64,000 nt of DNA from Pinus tabuliformis (lineage: Eukaryota; Streptophyta; Pinopsida; Pinales; Pinaceae), in the NCBI GenBank assembly GCA_031772625.1, contig CM062815.1, forward strand, positions 116,630,989-116,694,988, in the 5' to 3' direction. The position numbers were made by a program, and so were the translations under genes. Of the stretch, positions 1 to 9,300 are shown one piece after another (position 1 is the stretch's first letter; each line of letters opens with the position of its first letter). Below the pieces are notes generated by a model. The model searched no databases and was not told the origin of the DNA. It saw nothing but the letters and a program-made list of their open reading frames with translations.

Positions 1-39
1 TGAAGAATATAGGGAAGTTAGCATTAGTAAAATTCTGCT

Positions 40-660
40 TGATCCGGATCTTGGGGGGAGGCCCCAAGATCTAAAAGATTGAAATGGATCTTGGAGTAGA
101 GACCTCCAAGATCTGAAAGATTGAAATGGATCTTGGGGTAGAGACCACCAAGATCTGAAAACTTGTATTGCCAGAAGAAAAATAGGAGAATGCCCAATAA
201 ACAAAACCACAAAGAAACTTTTTATTAAAACCCACTGATCTAGATTTAAACATGAATGCAACAAAATACAGAGGTAACCATAAAGATAGTTATGCAGCGG
301 AAATAATACTTCATTTCATTAATGGGAAATACTGAAATATGCTTACAACCAGAAATGGAAATAAACCAACTAGGGTGATGGTAGCTTATCTCTGAGAACA
401 GATGTGTGGCTACATGCCTTTGAACTGTAAAGGCTACATTGTGGCGGACAATCTATCCTTTTACAAAATGTGACTTGTTACTTATAGTATTTTTCAGTTA
501 CAATACCACGGGTCAATTCCATGGGTGAATGAATACCATGGGTGGATTTTACAATACCACGGACGAATGCCATTTACAATACGATGGGTAAATTCCATGG
601 GTCGAGGAACAATATGGGTGGATGAGTACCATGGGTTGATGCCATTTTCCATTCGGATCA
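40..660 (-). repeat. 3' LTR of the TRIM-like element
   Basis: This copy matches 1585-2206 along its whole length. It carries three short inverted repeats at its PBS-proximal (left) end, between 47 and 154. At its right end, 500-650, is a cluster of degenerate direct repeats built on ACCATGGGTGGAT. Confidence 0.9.
47..154. repeat. Three tandem hairpin units in the TRIM LTR
   Basis: Units about 41 bp apart each form an inverted repeat: GATCTTGGGG with CCCCAAGATC (47-56 and 62-71), GATCTTGGAG with CTCCAAGATC (87-96 and 104-113), and GATCTTGGGG with a one-mismatch arm (129-138 and 145-154). The second unit has a compensated base pair relative to the first. The same array is at 1592-1701 in the other LTR, where all three stems are perfect. 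Confidence 0.85.
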
Positions 661-1584
661 TTCCTCCTTCCTTAAGAAGTAATGGTCACCATTGCGTAAA
701 GTTCCCTCCTGCGAAGCCTTTGTTGAATATGAAGAGCCATTGAAGATAAGGGTTTTATGTGGTTAACCCAAAATCCTAATAAGCGAAGATCCGAGGATAG
801 AGATACCCTATAATGCTTGTGACCAACTGTGATTCTGACAGTGTGCGGCCTAGAAAATGGACTTCGATGACAAGGATTTTACGCGGTTGACCCATAACCA
901 TGATGTTGGTTGTTGATGAAGTAGCAGGTGCCTACATAGCCTAGGGTGGGAGGGTACATCTCCAAATAACCCAAGCCAAATGCTGCTATGTTGAAATTGT
1001 TGAATGTGAAGTAGGTGCCTACTAAAGTGGGGTGGGAGGGCACATCTCCAATGGAACCTGCTCCGAATGCTGCTCCATAATTAAAATGGACATAACTCGG
1101 CCAATATAAATCACAATATTTATTATAACCTGTTTTTAGAAGTAGAAGGATCATTTTGCATCTTCCCATGAGTTGGAAATCCTTATCTGGAAACTCTGAG
1201 ATGTCAGATTCACGTTGCAACAGTTCCTACGTCACAAAAATTCTGATAAAATAGTTGATTTTAAATCAGCGATATCTCCCACATCCGAACTCCGATTCGA
1301 CCCATTTTTTTTTTTTGAAATTTGGTGATTTTTCGAGAGGAATCCAGATATGGTATTTGTTTTTGTAAATTTTGTACCAAATGTTTCATATCTGATTTGC
1401 AAATTTGCCGCCCAAAAAAAAAAATTTCCTGCAAAAAAATGAAAAAGGAAAATTTCTTCCTGCTTGACCCAAGAAAATGCTCTGTGGAGGTTGTACCACA
1501 TGCCTGAAGTTTGTTGAATATTTTGAAACTGAAATATGCATCAAACCCTCATTCCCATCAAATCATAACCTGCTTTGATACCAC
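661..1584 (-). other. Non-coding interior of the TRIM-like element
   Basis: The interior holds the purine tract (661-673), a 91 bp imperfect tandem duplication (917-1007 and 1008-1083) and the primer-binding site at 1572-1583. The open frames here are short and low in complexity. The 113-codon minus-strand frame at 879-1220 simply translates the duplication and resembles no retroelement protein I know. Confidence 0.75.
1572..1583 (-). promoter_or_regulatory. tRNA primer-binding site of the TRIM-like element
   Basis: The minus strand reads TGGTATCAAAGC next to the LTR end at 1585, one mismatch from the plant initiator-Met tRNA primer site TGGTATCAGAGC. It fixes the element's orientation as minus. 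Confidence 0.85.
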
Positions 1585-2206
1585 TGATCGGGATCTTGGG
1601 GGGAGGCCCCCAAGATCTAAAAGATTGAAATGGATCTTGGAGTAGAGACCTCCAAGATCTGAAAGATTGAAATGGATCTTGGGGTAGAGACCCCCAAGAT
1701 CTGAAAACTTGTATTGCCAGAAGAAAAATAGGAGAATGCCCAATAAACAAAACCACAAAGAAACTTTTTATTAAAACCCACTGATCTGGATTTAAACATG
1801 AATGCAACAAAATACAGAGGTAACCATAAAGATAGTTATGCAGCGGAAATAATACTTCATTTCATTAATGGAAAATACTGAAATATGCTTACAACTAGAA
1901 ATGGAAATAAACCAGCTAGGGCGATGGTAGCTTATCTCTGAGAAGAGATGTGTGGCTACATGCCTCTGAACTGTAAAGGCTACATTGTGGCGGACAATCT
2001 GTCCTTTTACAAAATGTGACTTGTTACTTATAGTATTTTTCAGTTACAATACCACGTGTCAATTCCATGGGTGAATGAATACCATGGTTGGATTTTACAA
2101 TACCATGGGTGAATGCCATTTACAATACCATGGGTAAATTCCATAGGTCGATGAAAAATATGGGTGGATGAGTACCATGGGTTGATGCCATTTTCCATTC
2201 GGATCA
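1585..2206 (-). repeat. 5' LTR of the TRIM-like element
   Basis: Direct-repeat partner of 40-660, about 97 percent identical by eye, with TG...CA ends. The primer-binding site lies just inside it and target duplication CTGCT just outside at 2207-2211. The three-hairpin array (1592-1701) lies at its PBS-proximal end. Confidence 0.9.
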
Positions 2207-2398
2207 CTGCTAGACTTGATAACAATTTGTGAAGTGCTTTTGCAATTTATCTTAGCTTGATCTTCTTCTTATTATTAGTGTGTGTGTTTACTTCATCAAA
2301 CTGCTACCAAAAACAAAGAGACAATAACACAAGATGTTGGCATTATGACAAGGCCAAAAACTCTTCTTCTTGGAGAGGAAAACCCACACATAATTCTC

Positions 2399-2408
2399 CT
2401 TATATAGA
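2399..2408 (-). promoter_or_regulatory. TATA-like box in the 2228-3424 LTR
   Basis: The minus strand reads CTATATAAGG about 1 kb into the proposed LTR and about 170 bp before its end, a sensible place for the start of R. Confidence 0.4.
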
Positions 2409-2820
2409 TTCCAATTGACGAACACCAAGACCGTGACCCTTGACCTATCAAGCCACTCCAAGACCAAGACATCAATCCTCTTCGAACTACTGAGATCATC
2501 ATTACTGCTTCACTGAGATCATCATTGCTGCAACATGACTACTACTTGAGATCACCACTGTGCTACTGAAATCATCTCTGCACCTTCATTGAGATCATTA
2601 TCGTACTACCACAAAGGTCCTTACTTATTGCACCATTGCTTGCTTCACCATGTCAATGAGTTCTTTCTACTGATGCACTCCATCGAGACTTGTGACAACG
2701 TTCAGTAGCATAGTCCATTGTAATTATATTCTCCTTCCATCGATATCACAATTATACCGAGAAATTGTAACACTGTAATGCCTATCCGAAAACCACAGTG
2801 ATCCAAATTTTCTTCACCAC

Positions 2821-2964
2821 TGTACCTTGTCTGAAATTTTGTTCTTCCTACACCATTGTACCTTTTCTAAAATTCTGTCCTTCCTGCACCACTGTACCTT
2901 GTCCAAAATTATGTTCTTCCTACACCATTATACCTTGTCTGAAATTTTGTTCTTCCTGCACCCA
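2821..2964. repeat. 36 bp tandem repeat, four copies
   Basis: The unit TGTACCTTGTCTGAAATTTT... recurs at 2821, 2857, 2893 and 2929 with about 85-90 percent identity. Because 36 is a multiple of three, it yields a repetitive open frame (2798-3070) that I regard as an artefact. It lies in the U3 part of the proposed LTR, where tandem repeats often sit. Confidence 0.85.
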
Positions 2965-3424
2965 TCAGAGATTTCAGAGACTTATCCGAAGTTTCAGAGA
3001 TGTCCAAAAATTTTGTTCTTTTGTGGTGACTTCACCTGCGTATATATTGTATTTCTACCTCCATAAATAAGTCAAACTTTCACCATGAACTGTTGTGTCT
3101 CCACATATGAGCCAACTTGTCATTTAAATATATTTTGAGGTCGACATTGTTGCCTTCTTCATTATTTAGCGGGCATACTTCTTCAAGAGGACTGTGCTTG
3201 CCTTGGAGAGTTGTTCTAGACACTAGGTTGACTCATATACATTACATATATGCTCAAGAAGAGCTCTTTACGCATGATTTTGACTCTTTGACTTTCCTAG
3301 AACTATGGAATGAGAAAGAAACTCATTCATATAATTTATAAAAATAATATTTCTTTTTCTTGACAAGTGCAAAGATCAAAATTACATTGACGAATACCGA
3401 ACCTAGTTACTCTTTTCTTTAACA

Positions 3425-5747
3425 CTCCTCTATCTGCACTTTGATGTGGATGCTCCCACATTCTCTCTAGCATCCTGCAATAATTTTTCAACTTCCCTAG
3501 TTTGTTTCCTTCATTCTCTAGATATGTCTTCTTGAGTGGATGTCTCCACTCTCTGCTCCTTTGCTTGTGACGTCTCCAAAAAAAATTAGGTTCTTCCTTT
3601 GGAGCCAAAATCTCTCGATCAGAGTTGTAACTCAGTCTCCCTCTCAAGAGAACACCTCATTTCCTTCTCCTCATCAAATTTCACATCCCAATTGACCACT
3701 ATCATCCCAAGGGATGGAAAGTACACATGATAGTTGTGAGGTGTTTCTATGTCCCCCACAAATATGCCCAACTCTACTATCGACTCTAGAATTTTCCTTA
3801 CTTCCTTGGAAACATGATAGTAAACTAATGATCCAAAGATCCTGAAGTGTGACACATCTGGTTTCTTCCCTTAAAAATATTCCTCTGGTGTACTCATGCC
3901 AGGAATCCTGTGAGGACTCTTGTTATGCAAATACACTGTTGTGTTGTATGCTTCAACCCACAAGTGTAGAGGTAGGATTTGGTCATGCAACATCGCTCGT
4001 GCTGCTTCCACAATACTTATGTTATTCCTCTCAACCACCCCATTTTGTTTTGGTTTATGGGGTGTTGTCAACTCCCGTCGAATGCCTTCCTTTGCACAAT
4101 TTTTTTAAATTCATTTGACACGTAATCACCACCATTTTCACTCTTGAAAGCCTTCACTTTCCTACGAGTCTCTTTCTCAACAATTGATTTAAACTCAACA
4201 AATTTGGAGAATGTATGGTCTTTCTTCTGCATGAAGTAGATCCAAAACTTCCATTATAAATCATCTACAAATATAACATAATACCTGTTCTTGGCAGTGG
4301 AGGCTGTCGAGAAAGGACCACAGACATCAGAGAGGATCCTTTCAAGGACTACATGCGCCTTGTTGTCCCAATCATTGAAGGTGGATTTTATGTACTTCCC
4401 CAATGTACACCCTTTGCATGTATCCCACTACTCTAGTGCTCCTTTTGGGAGGCTTGTAGAAATCTGTTGCATGATCTTCAAAGTTCCATGATGCAAATGG
4501 CCAAGTCTTCTATGCCATGATTGACCAACATCTCAACTCTACACCTTCTCTGCGTTTGTGCTCAATGCTACACAATATTCCACTTCTAATTGTAGAGGTT
4601 ATTCACTTGAATCTCGATCTTCTTCACTTGTTTGGTGGTGATATGTCTCAGGAAATCCTTCCCTTTTCTTAGTATCACATTGTAGCCATGATACTCCAAC
4701 ACAACTACAAAAACTAGATTCTTCTTTAGACCCGGTACAAACATCACTTCCTTTAGCCTAAGAGGGGAGCCATACTCCCTCTGAAAAGTAACTGTACCAA
4801 TACCGGTCACGCTATACCTTCCATCATATCCCATATCACAATTTCAAAATCTCTGCTCTACAGTGATTCCAGCATTGATACCATGTAGAAATTAATGTGT
4901 AGATTCAAAGTTGCTCATGAAATTTACTAAATCATAACACTTGAATCTACTCTACTCATCTGCGGAAGTTAATTCACCATCTAAAACAAGAATCATTGAT
5001 ATGAAAAAAGAAACATCACACATACATAGAGATTTATCTAGGGGAAATCAACTACTCAAAACCCCTTACTATCTGTATTGCATTAATCAAAGAATAGAGA
5101 AGAAATACAATGCTTTCTGAAGCCTGAGCCAACCATGCACTAGTATAGTATATCCCTCTTCCTGACTGATTGAACCTGGCCAACACTTAGCTAATTTCAA
5201 GCCTTCCAAAGCTCCTATTTCCTTGCACTGTTCCCTTGGGAAATTTCTCCTATTATTTAGGAATTTCACACCAAGGAATTACACAATTACCATAGGCCAA
5301 TCCTCTGACTGCATGCACCACCTGTACAAGTTGGGTTAGTTTACAACTGATAGTATGCTTCCCTTGAACTCCAATCTCCACTGGATAACTCGAATTATCT
5401 GCATGTAATAATTATTTTGGGTTGATTGATCATTTAACTGGTTGATCACTCAGTGTGGAAAATGTTCCACACCCACAACTTGACCTCCACTAGTTCTCCT
5501 AACATTTAGAACTAATTAAACTAGCAATAACTCAAATTAAATGAAATATATTGCACAAATTATCAATCAATCATGTAGAACTGAACTCAAGTGTCTCCAA
5601 CTCAAATTTACTGAGTTAACTAAGTGACAAGAGCCATGTCACCTCAGTTAAATACCTCCAAGTATTCTGCTGAAATTGAAATTTGAATTTTAGTCTAGTT
5701 TGACTAAGGAAAAGTCAAAACTAGATTTTCTTGTTGCGTTTTCAATA
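3425..5747 (-). mobile_element. Ty1/copia fragment, copy 1 (fossil)
   Basis: Minus-strand remains read in the order 5' LTR (4884-5747), primer-binding site, end of protease and GAG-pre-integrase (about 4.58-4.83 kb), integrase and its C-terminal region (about 3.6-4.5 kb). Recognisable pieces include the integrase context PQNGVVER-like (KPKQNGVVERN) and VPGLKKNL before the GAG-pre-integrase zinc region. Copies 2 and 3 of the same family are at 30384-34144 and 41467-43124. It is heavily broken, with more than ten breaks, and lacks its 3' half, which ends where the 2228-3424 LTR begins. It is itself inserted in a gypsy gag (5748-6636). Confidence 0.85.
4884..5747 (-). repeat. 5' LTR of copia copy 1
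   Basis: About 864 bp, matching the LTR sequences at 30384-30960 and 33569-34144. The minus strand ends in CA at 4884 and is followed at once by a primer site reading TGGTATCAATGC. The other end (about 5747) meets gypsy gag sequence without a gap. Confidence 0.75.
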
Positions 5748-6636
5748 GTTGTGGTGTCAACCTTGTTGGTTGTGGGAGGCTAGGAGTGACAATGCTTCCA
5801 TCTTTATAGTTATGAATAGTGGACCTCCTTGCCACCATAATTTTGCTTTCAACATTTCTCACCACCCTGAACACATTCTCCAATGACTTAGGTTCCCAAA
5901 GGTGAACCTCATGTTGGATTTTATCATTTAAAGTTAATATGAAGACATCAATTAGATGCTCCTCTGGAATATCAATTGCCTTGATATTCAATCCTTGGAA
6001 GTTTTCAATGTGCTCCGCAATTGAACCCCCTCGTTTAGATTTATCAATTGGCTAAAGAAGGTATTTCTCTTTGTATCCTCATAATGTGCTATCGATTCCT
6101 CCGTAAAGTTTTTTCCAAGTGACAAGTGATTTACGAGAAAAAAATCAATCAATACTACACAAACTGGTTGGGTTCTAAATATAAAGATGCAATGTGTACC
6201 TTTTATGTGTGTTGTACATTGTGTAGATCAAAGAACTACTCCATCTATAGTATCTATGTTATCATATCCTTGCCATCAAACTTCCTCATATCAATCTTTG
6301 GAATGTGGTTGCTTTCCACCCAAAGTTAGAGTCTCTAAAATCATGATTCATATTCCTTTTGTTCTCATTATGAGTTTCATGAAATATTCTATCACCGTTA
6401 GGAAAGATTTCTTGTAGCAACTTTGTCAACCCTCCTTCAAACCTTCCATGCCCCATTTTATTTTTACTTTTAAACCATCTATCTTAACATTCATCATCAC
6501 TTCCAGTTCATCTTTGGTTGTTCTTTGTAGAGGGGTTACACTTCGTCTCATAATTTTGATATATCATGTTGCATTTATTCATCTTCTTAATGGGTGTAGA
6601 ATTTTTTTGTTTGGGAGGCATTTTGGAACCAAATAA
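5748..6636 (-). pseudogene. Ty3/gypsy gag remnant (fossil)
   Basis: The minus-strand translation begins with MPPKQKN at 6636, like the MPPR/K starts of plant gypsy gags. Near 5.75-5.99 kb it reads KIQHEVHLWEPKSLENVFRV, the retrotransposon gag core (DEIQHEVRLWEPKSLENAFR in plant relatives). The copia fragment ending at 5747 interrupts it, and no pol of this element is in the window. The reading is broken many times. It belongs with the leader, primer site and LTR found to the right. Confidence 0.75.
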
Positions 6637-6706
6637 TGATATCTATGCTTCACTATGCCCTTTGAATCACTTAAAACTGATTTTTCAAGAAAAAGTTATG
6701 CATTTT

Positions 6707-8286
6707 TTTAAAAACAAAACGGATAGAGATTTGTATTAAAAAAACATGGATTCAAGGCCAGAACCTTTACATATTCCAATATTCCTTGCGGGTTTGAGGT
6801 TAAGCACAAACTCTCAATCCAAACCCTCAAACGAGTACCCCATGAAACAAAAAATTCAGTCCCTTTCCAACTAAATTTTCCAAAAAAGCCCCAAAATATA
6901 GACGCATTTACATTCTATTTTTTATTGTAATTTTATTCTGATCTAGTTTGACTTCTTGTTTTTCTCAAAGAAAAACCTTTTTCTTTCTTCCCAGCTTGAA
7001 TCCAAACTGCATTTTTTGCAAATTCTGGAGGATCATTCTTTGACAACTGCACGATATTATTATTGAAATCTCCCTCATCCGCCCAATCTTCCCAAGAAGT
7101 TTCCTTTTCAACAATATTCCTTGTGGTTTCTTGAGGGAATCCATTTTCCACAAGGGTTTGTTGATTTTCCATGAACACTGCATCTCGGGAATCCTTACTG
7201 CCGAACGGAGAATCCACATTGCCAAGCGATTTTTCCTGCTTAGATTTTGTTTCCACGACTCTGTTTTCTTTGAATGAATCCACTTCCTTCTTGTATTTTG
7301 GTTCTTTATTTTCCTAAAGCTCTTTTTCTACGAGAAACCTTATAATGATCACCTTGTGCACCTTCCCACCATTTGAGCCTTCGAGGTTTTTTCCGGTATT
7401 TACTCTTCTGAGAACACTTGGTGCAGTTTTGTCTCGTTTCATAGCATGCTCTACACCAGAATGAGATATTCTCATAGTCAATATTTTGGACCCAAACATA
7501 GTTTGGAGCCATCAAATTAATCCTTGCGAGAGCACCCTTGTTGAAGTCAATCTTCATACAGATGCGGCATAAGTAGTCTTGATTTTATTTATTTATTTTT
7601 GGACAACTACGATAGAATTTTACCAGTAAATTCCCAATGGAGGAAAGTGATGTGTGATTCCAGAAATGTAAGGGAAGGTTTGGAAGCCTAACCCAAACTG
7701 AGGCTATAGAAATTGACGTCGTTACTGGGTTCAAAGTGGGAGTCCAAGGCTACATGAAGAGGCCAACACTCTAACAAACAAATGAACCAACTACACAAAT
7801 AACCTTATTTTCCTCAATATTATAAAAAACCATAGTGAAGAAACCCTGTGCCATAGGGTAAATATTTAGTTTGTCTGTCAAAAGGGCTTCCATGTCTCAA
7901 AGATCCATTTATGTAGATTGACCAACTGTGACCAGTACCCATTAAACCTGCAAACCAAACCATTCTCCGAAGAATATTTTTCATAGTAGAAATCTTCCTC
8001 ATACACAGGAACATTAAGGGAAGAAAATTCTTGAACGATTGGAAGAATAGAACCAAACTTAAACATAGAGTTGTGTGAAACCGAAGAAGAGCTAGCTTGA
8101 CTCGCAAACATACCTAGAAAAGAAACAAATTTATTTGTCGGATCACAAAGATTCACCATTGAATGATTTGCAGAAGAGATTTGTAGAAAATCCATGCAAA
8201 TGATACAAAGATTGAGCGGTTAGGGTGAAACCCTAGCTGCCGCAAGGGTTCCAGAGCTCCTTCCATCTCTCACTACATTGAGAAAC
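6707..8286 (-). mobile_element. ORF1-only LINE (non-autonomous), full length
   Basis: This minus-strand insertion is bounded by AAAAGTTATGCATTTT (6691-6706) and AAAAGTTATGCAATTTT (8287-8303), a clear target-site duplication. It has a 5' UTR of about 90 bp, an ORF1 starting at 8195 and ending near 6933, about 220 bp of 3' UTR and a short A-rich tail. No endonuclease, reverse transcriptase or RNase H follows ORF1. Both ends are present, so the lack of ORF2 is not 5' truncation, which would remove ORF1 first. It lies in the leader of a gypsy element and is therefore younger than that element. Confidence 0.8.
6933..8195 (-). pseudogene. LINE ORF1 (DUF4283 plus zinc knuckle), decayed
   Basis: ORF1 of plant L1-type LINEs encodes the RNA-binding partner of ORF2. 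Starting at the ATG at 8195, about 80 unremarkable residues lead into LVCRFNGYW, the opening of DUF4283, and then a weak CCHC-like FWCRACYETRQNCTKC near 7.45 kb. A charged Lys/Glu-rich tail follows. Several shifts split the frame: the first blocks are 7878-8195, 7820-8107, 7306-7557 and 6933-7283, and one shift falls just after ETWKPF near 7.88 kb. The zinc knuckle has lost its regular CX2CX4HX4C spacing. It has no ubiquitin-like domain, unlike the ORF1 at 38422-40269. Confidence 0.8.
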
Positions 8287-8303
8287 AAAAGTTATGCAAT
8301 TTT

Positions 8304-8916
8304 AAAAATACATATATTTTTTGTTTTTAAGAGCTTGATTTGAGCTTGTTGATTTGTCTGAACTTGAATCTGTTGTATCTCTGTAATTTTGGCCTTCCAA
8401 GGTCTGAAAATTTGTTTGGAGGCAGCTTGTTGTGTCTTCTTTCCAACCCCACAATTTAGAATGATATTGAATTCTTCAAGATAAATTATGCCAAATATCC
8501 TAATATAACCTAATTATGGACCCCTTCAGTATGGCGAACTTTTACGGGCTACCACACCTCACTATTTCAACCTTAGACCCTAAAGATTTTACCCAAAAAA
8601 CCACAACCTGTGCACTTTCAATCACTTTTTACAAAATTCAAATCAGATGTTTTAAGAGGAAGTTATGATGATTTTTCCAAGGACGCATGTTTAAGACTAA
8701 ATTTGGGGCTTGTAAAAAACCCTAACTTGCACTGGTCATAATATTTAAACCATGACAAATATTTTTCTGAAACCTAAACCCAAAGTAATTCAACCTGTAT
8801 TATTCATACTGTAAAAGTTCTAGGCTCTTAGCTTGAGCCAAAAAGAGTTCATAAAATTTTCAAGACAACTAATTTTGAGGAAGACAATATTGAGATTCAC
8901 GTACTTTGATACCAAA
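8304..8916 (-). other. Leader of the gypsy element
   Basis: Untranslated-looking AT-rich DNA between the LINE insertion and the primer-like site at 8900-8914. I see no open frame or other structure in it. Confidence 0.45.
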
Positions 8917-9300
8917 TGTTATGTGCCTAGATCAAAATAACGCAAAAACATAAGAAAATATAGATCAATGCCTTGATAATAGGCCACTTACAGAGGGAAA
9001 TCCTAATTTTATATCACATAAATGAACAATTCTTGGATGATTCAAATAACAAGACCTCCTTGGTATAATACGAGTCTAAAGATTAAAACTATAATTGGGG
9101 CCTACATAATAATAATATTGTAAGGGCACAACAATAACAATAGTGGGCTTCTATGGGAAACAACAATAATAATATAGGGGCTACACTAGTGTTATAGGGA
9201 TTTAACAAAAGGATTCCCCCGTGTTTTCCTCTTTATAGGTCTTAGGATATCTACCGATTATTTTAGTGAATTGATGGCACTCAAGCTTACCCTTCAAATT
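8917..9300 (-). repeat. Inner part of the gypsy 5' LTR
   Basis: On the plus strand it starts TGTTATGTGCC directly after the primer-like site. It includes short AAC/AATAATA-rich runs (9100-9180) and a minus-strand TATA-like box near 9230. The outer limit is unknown. Confidence 0.45.

Larger units (their letters stand above)
40..2206 (-). mobile_element. Small non-coding LTR retrotransposon (TRIM-like), structurally whole
   Basis: Two direct repeats of about 620 bp (40-660 and 1585-2206) begin with TG, end with CA and flank 924 bp of internal DNA. The 5 bp CTGCT occurs at 35-39 and 2207-2211, a perfect target duplication. On the minus strand a primer-binding site (TGGTATCAAAGC, 1572-1583) follows the 5' LTR, and a purine tract (AAGGAAGGAGGAA, 661-673) precedes the 3' LTR. 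No gag or pol similarity is visible inside, so it must have been copied by another element's proteins. The LTRs differ at about 19 of 621 positions (about 3 percent), suggesting insertion several to about 20 million years ago if conifer-like rates apply. Confidence 0.9.
1..3424 (-). mobile_element. 5' end of a copia-type LTR element (fossil), interrupted by a TRIM
   Basis: On the minus strand an LTR (2228-3424) is followed by a sequence at about 2207-2227 resembling a plant initiator-Met tRNA primer site (TTGTTATCAAGTC against the usual TTGGTATCAGAGC). It then runs into leader sequence, seen again at 1-34 on the far side of the TRIM inserted at 40-2206. The rest lies beyond the left edge, so the second LTR and any gag-pol cannot be seen. 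Its right end falls inside a copia fragment, which resumes directly at 3425, so this element is younger than that copia. The family call rests only on LTR and primer-site features. Confidence 0.45.
2228..3424 (-). repeat. Probable 5' LTR of a copia-type element
   Basis: The right boundary is sharp: minus-strand TGTTAAAG begins at 3424, and copia integrase-region homology resumes immediately to its right. The left boundary (minus-strand end CA at about 2228) is set by the primer-like sequence that follows. A TATA-like element at 2399-2408 and a pyrimidine-rich 3' part fit an LTR of about 1.2 kb. No partner copy is in the window, so a solo LTR or another repeat type cannot be excluded. Confidence 0.45.
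5748..9300 (-). mobile_element. Ty3/gypsy 5' portion (fossil): LTR, leader, gag
   Basis: From right to left on the minus strand come an LTR whose inner end is at 8917, a primer-like site (TGGTATCAAAGTACG, 8900-8914), a leader of about 0.6 kb (8304-8916), an inserted LINE (6707-8286), and gag (6636 to 5748). A TATA-like CCTATAAAG (minus) at about 9225-9236 lies in the LTR. The outer LTR end cannot be placed because no partner copy is present, so 9300 is only a nominal limit. Confidence 0.6.

Noticed and set aside
1558-1810. Short minus-strand frames repeated at 24-253
   Set aside because: They translate the LTR hairpin repeats of the TRIM-like element, and their duplication reflects the two LTRs.
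2798-3070. A Cys/Phe-rich repetitive 90-residue frame, possibly a small secreted protein
   Set aside because: It is produced by a 36 bp tandem repeat, whose length is a multiple of three, inside a proposed LTR. No signal peptide or start context supports it.
8917-9300. Fixing the outer end of the gypsy 5' LTR
   Set aside because: No partner LTR or target duplication is in the window, so any outer boundary would be a guess.
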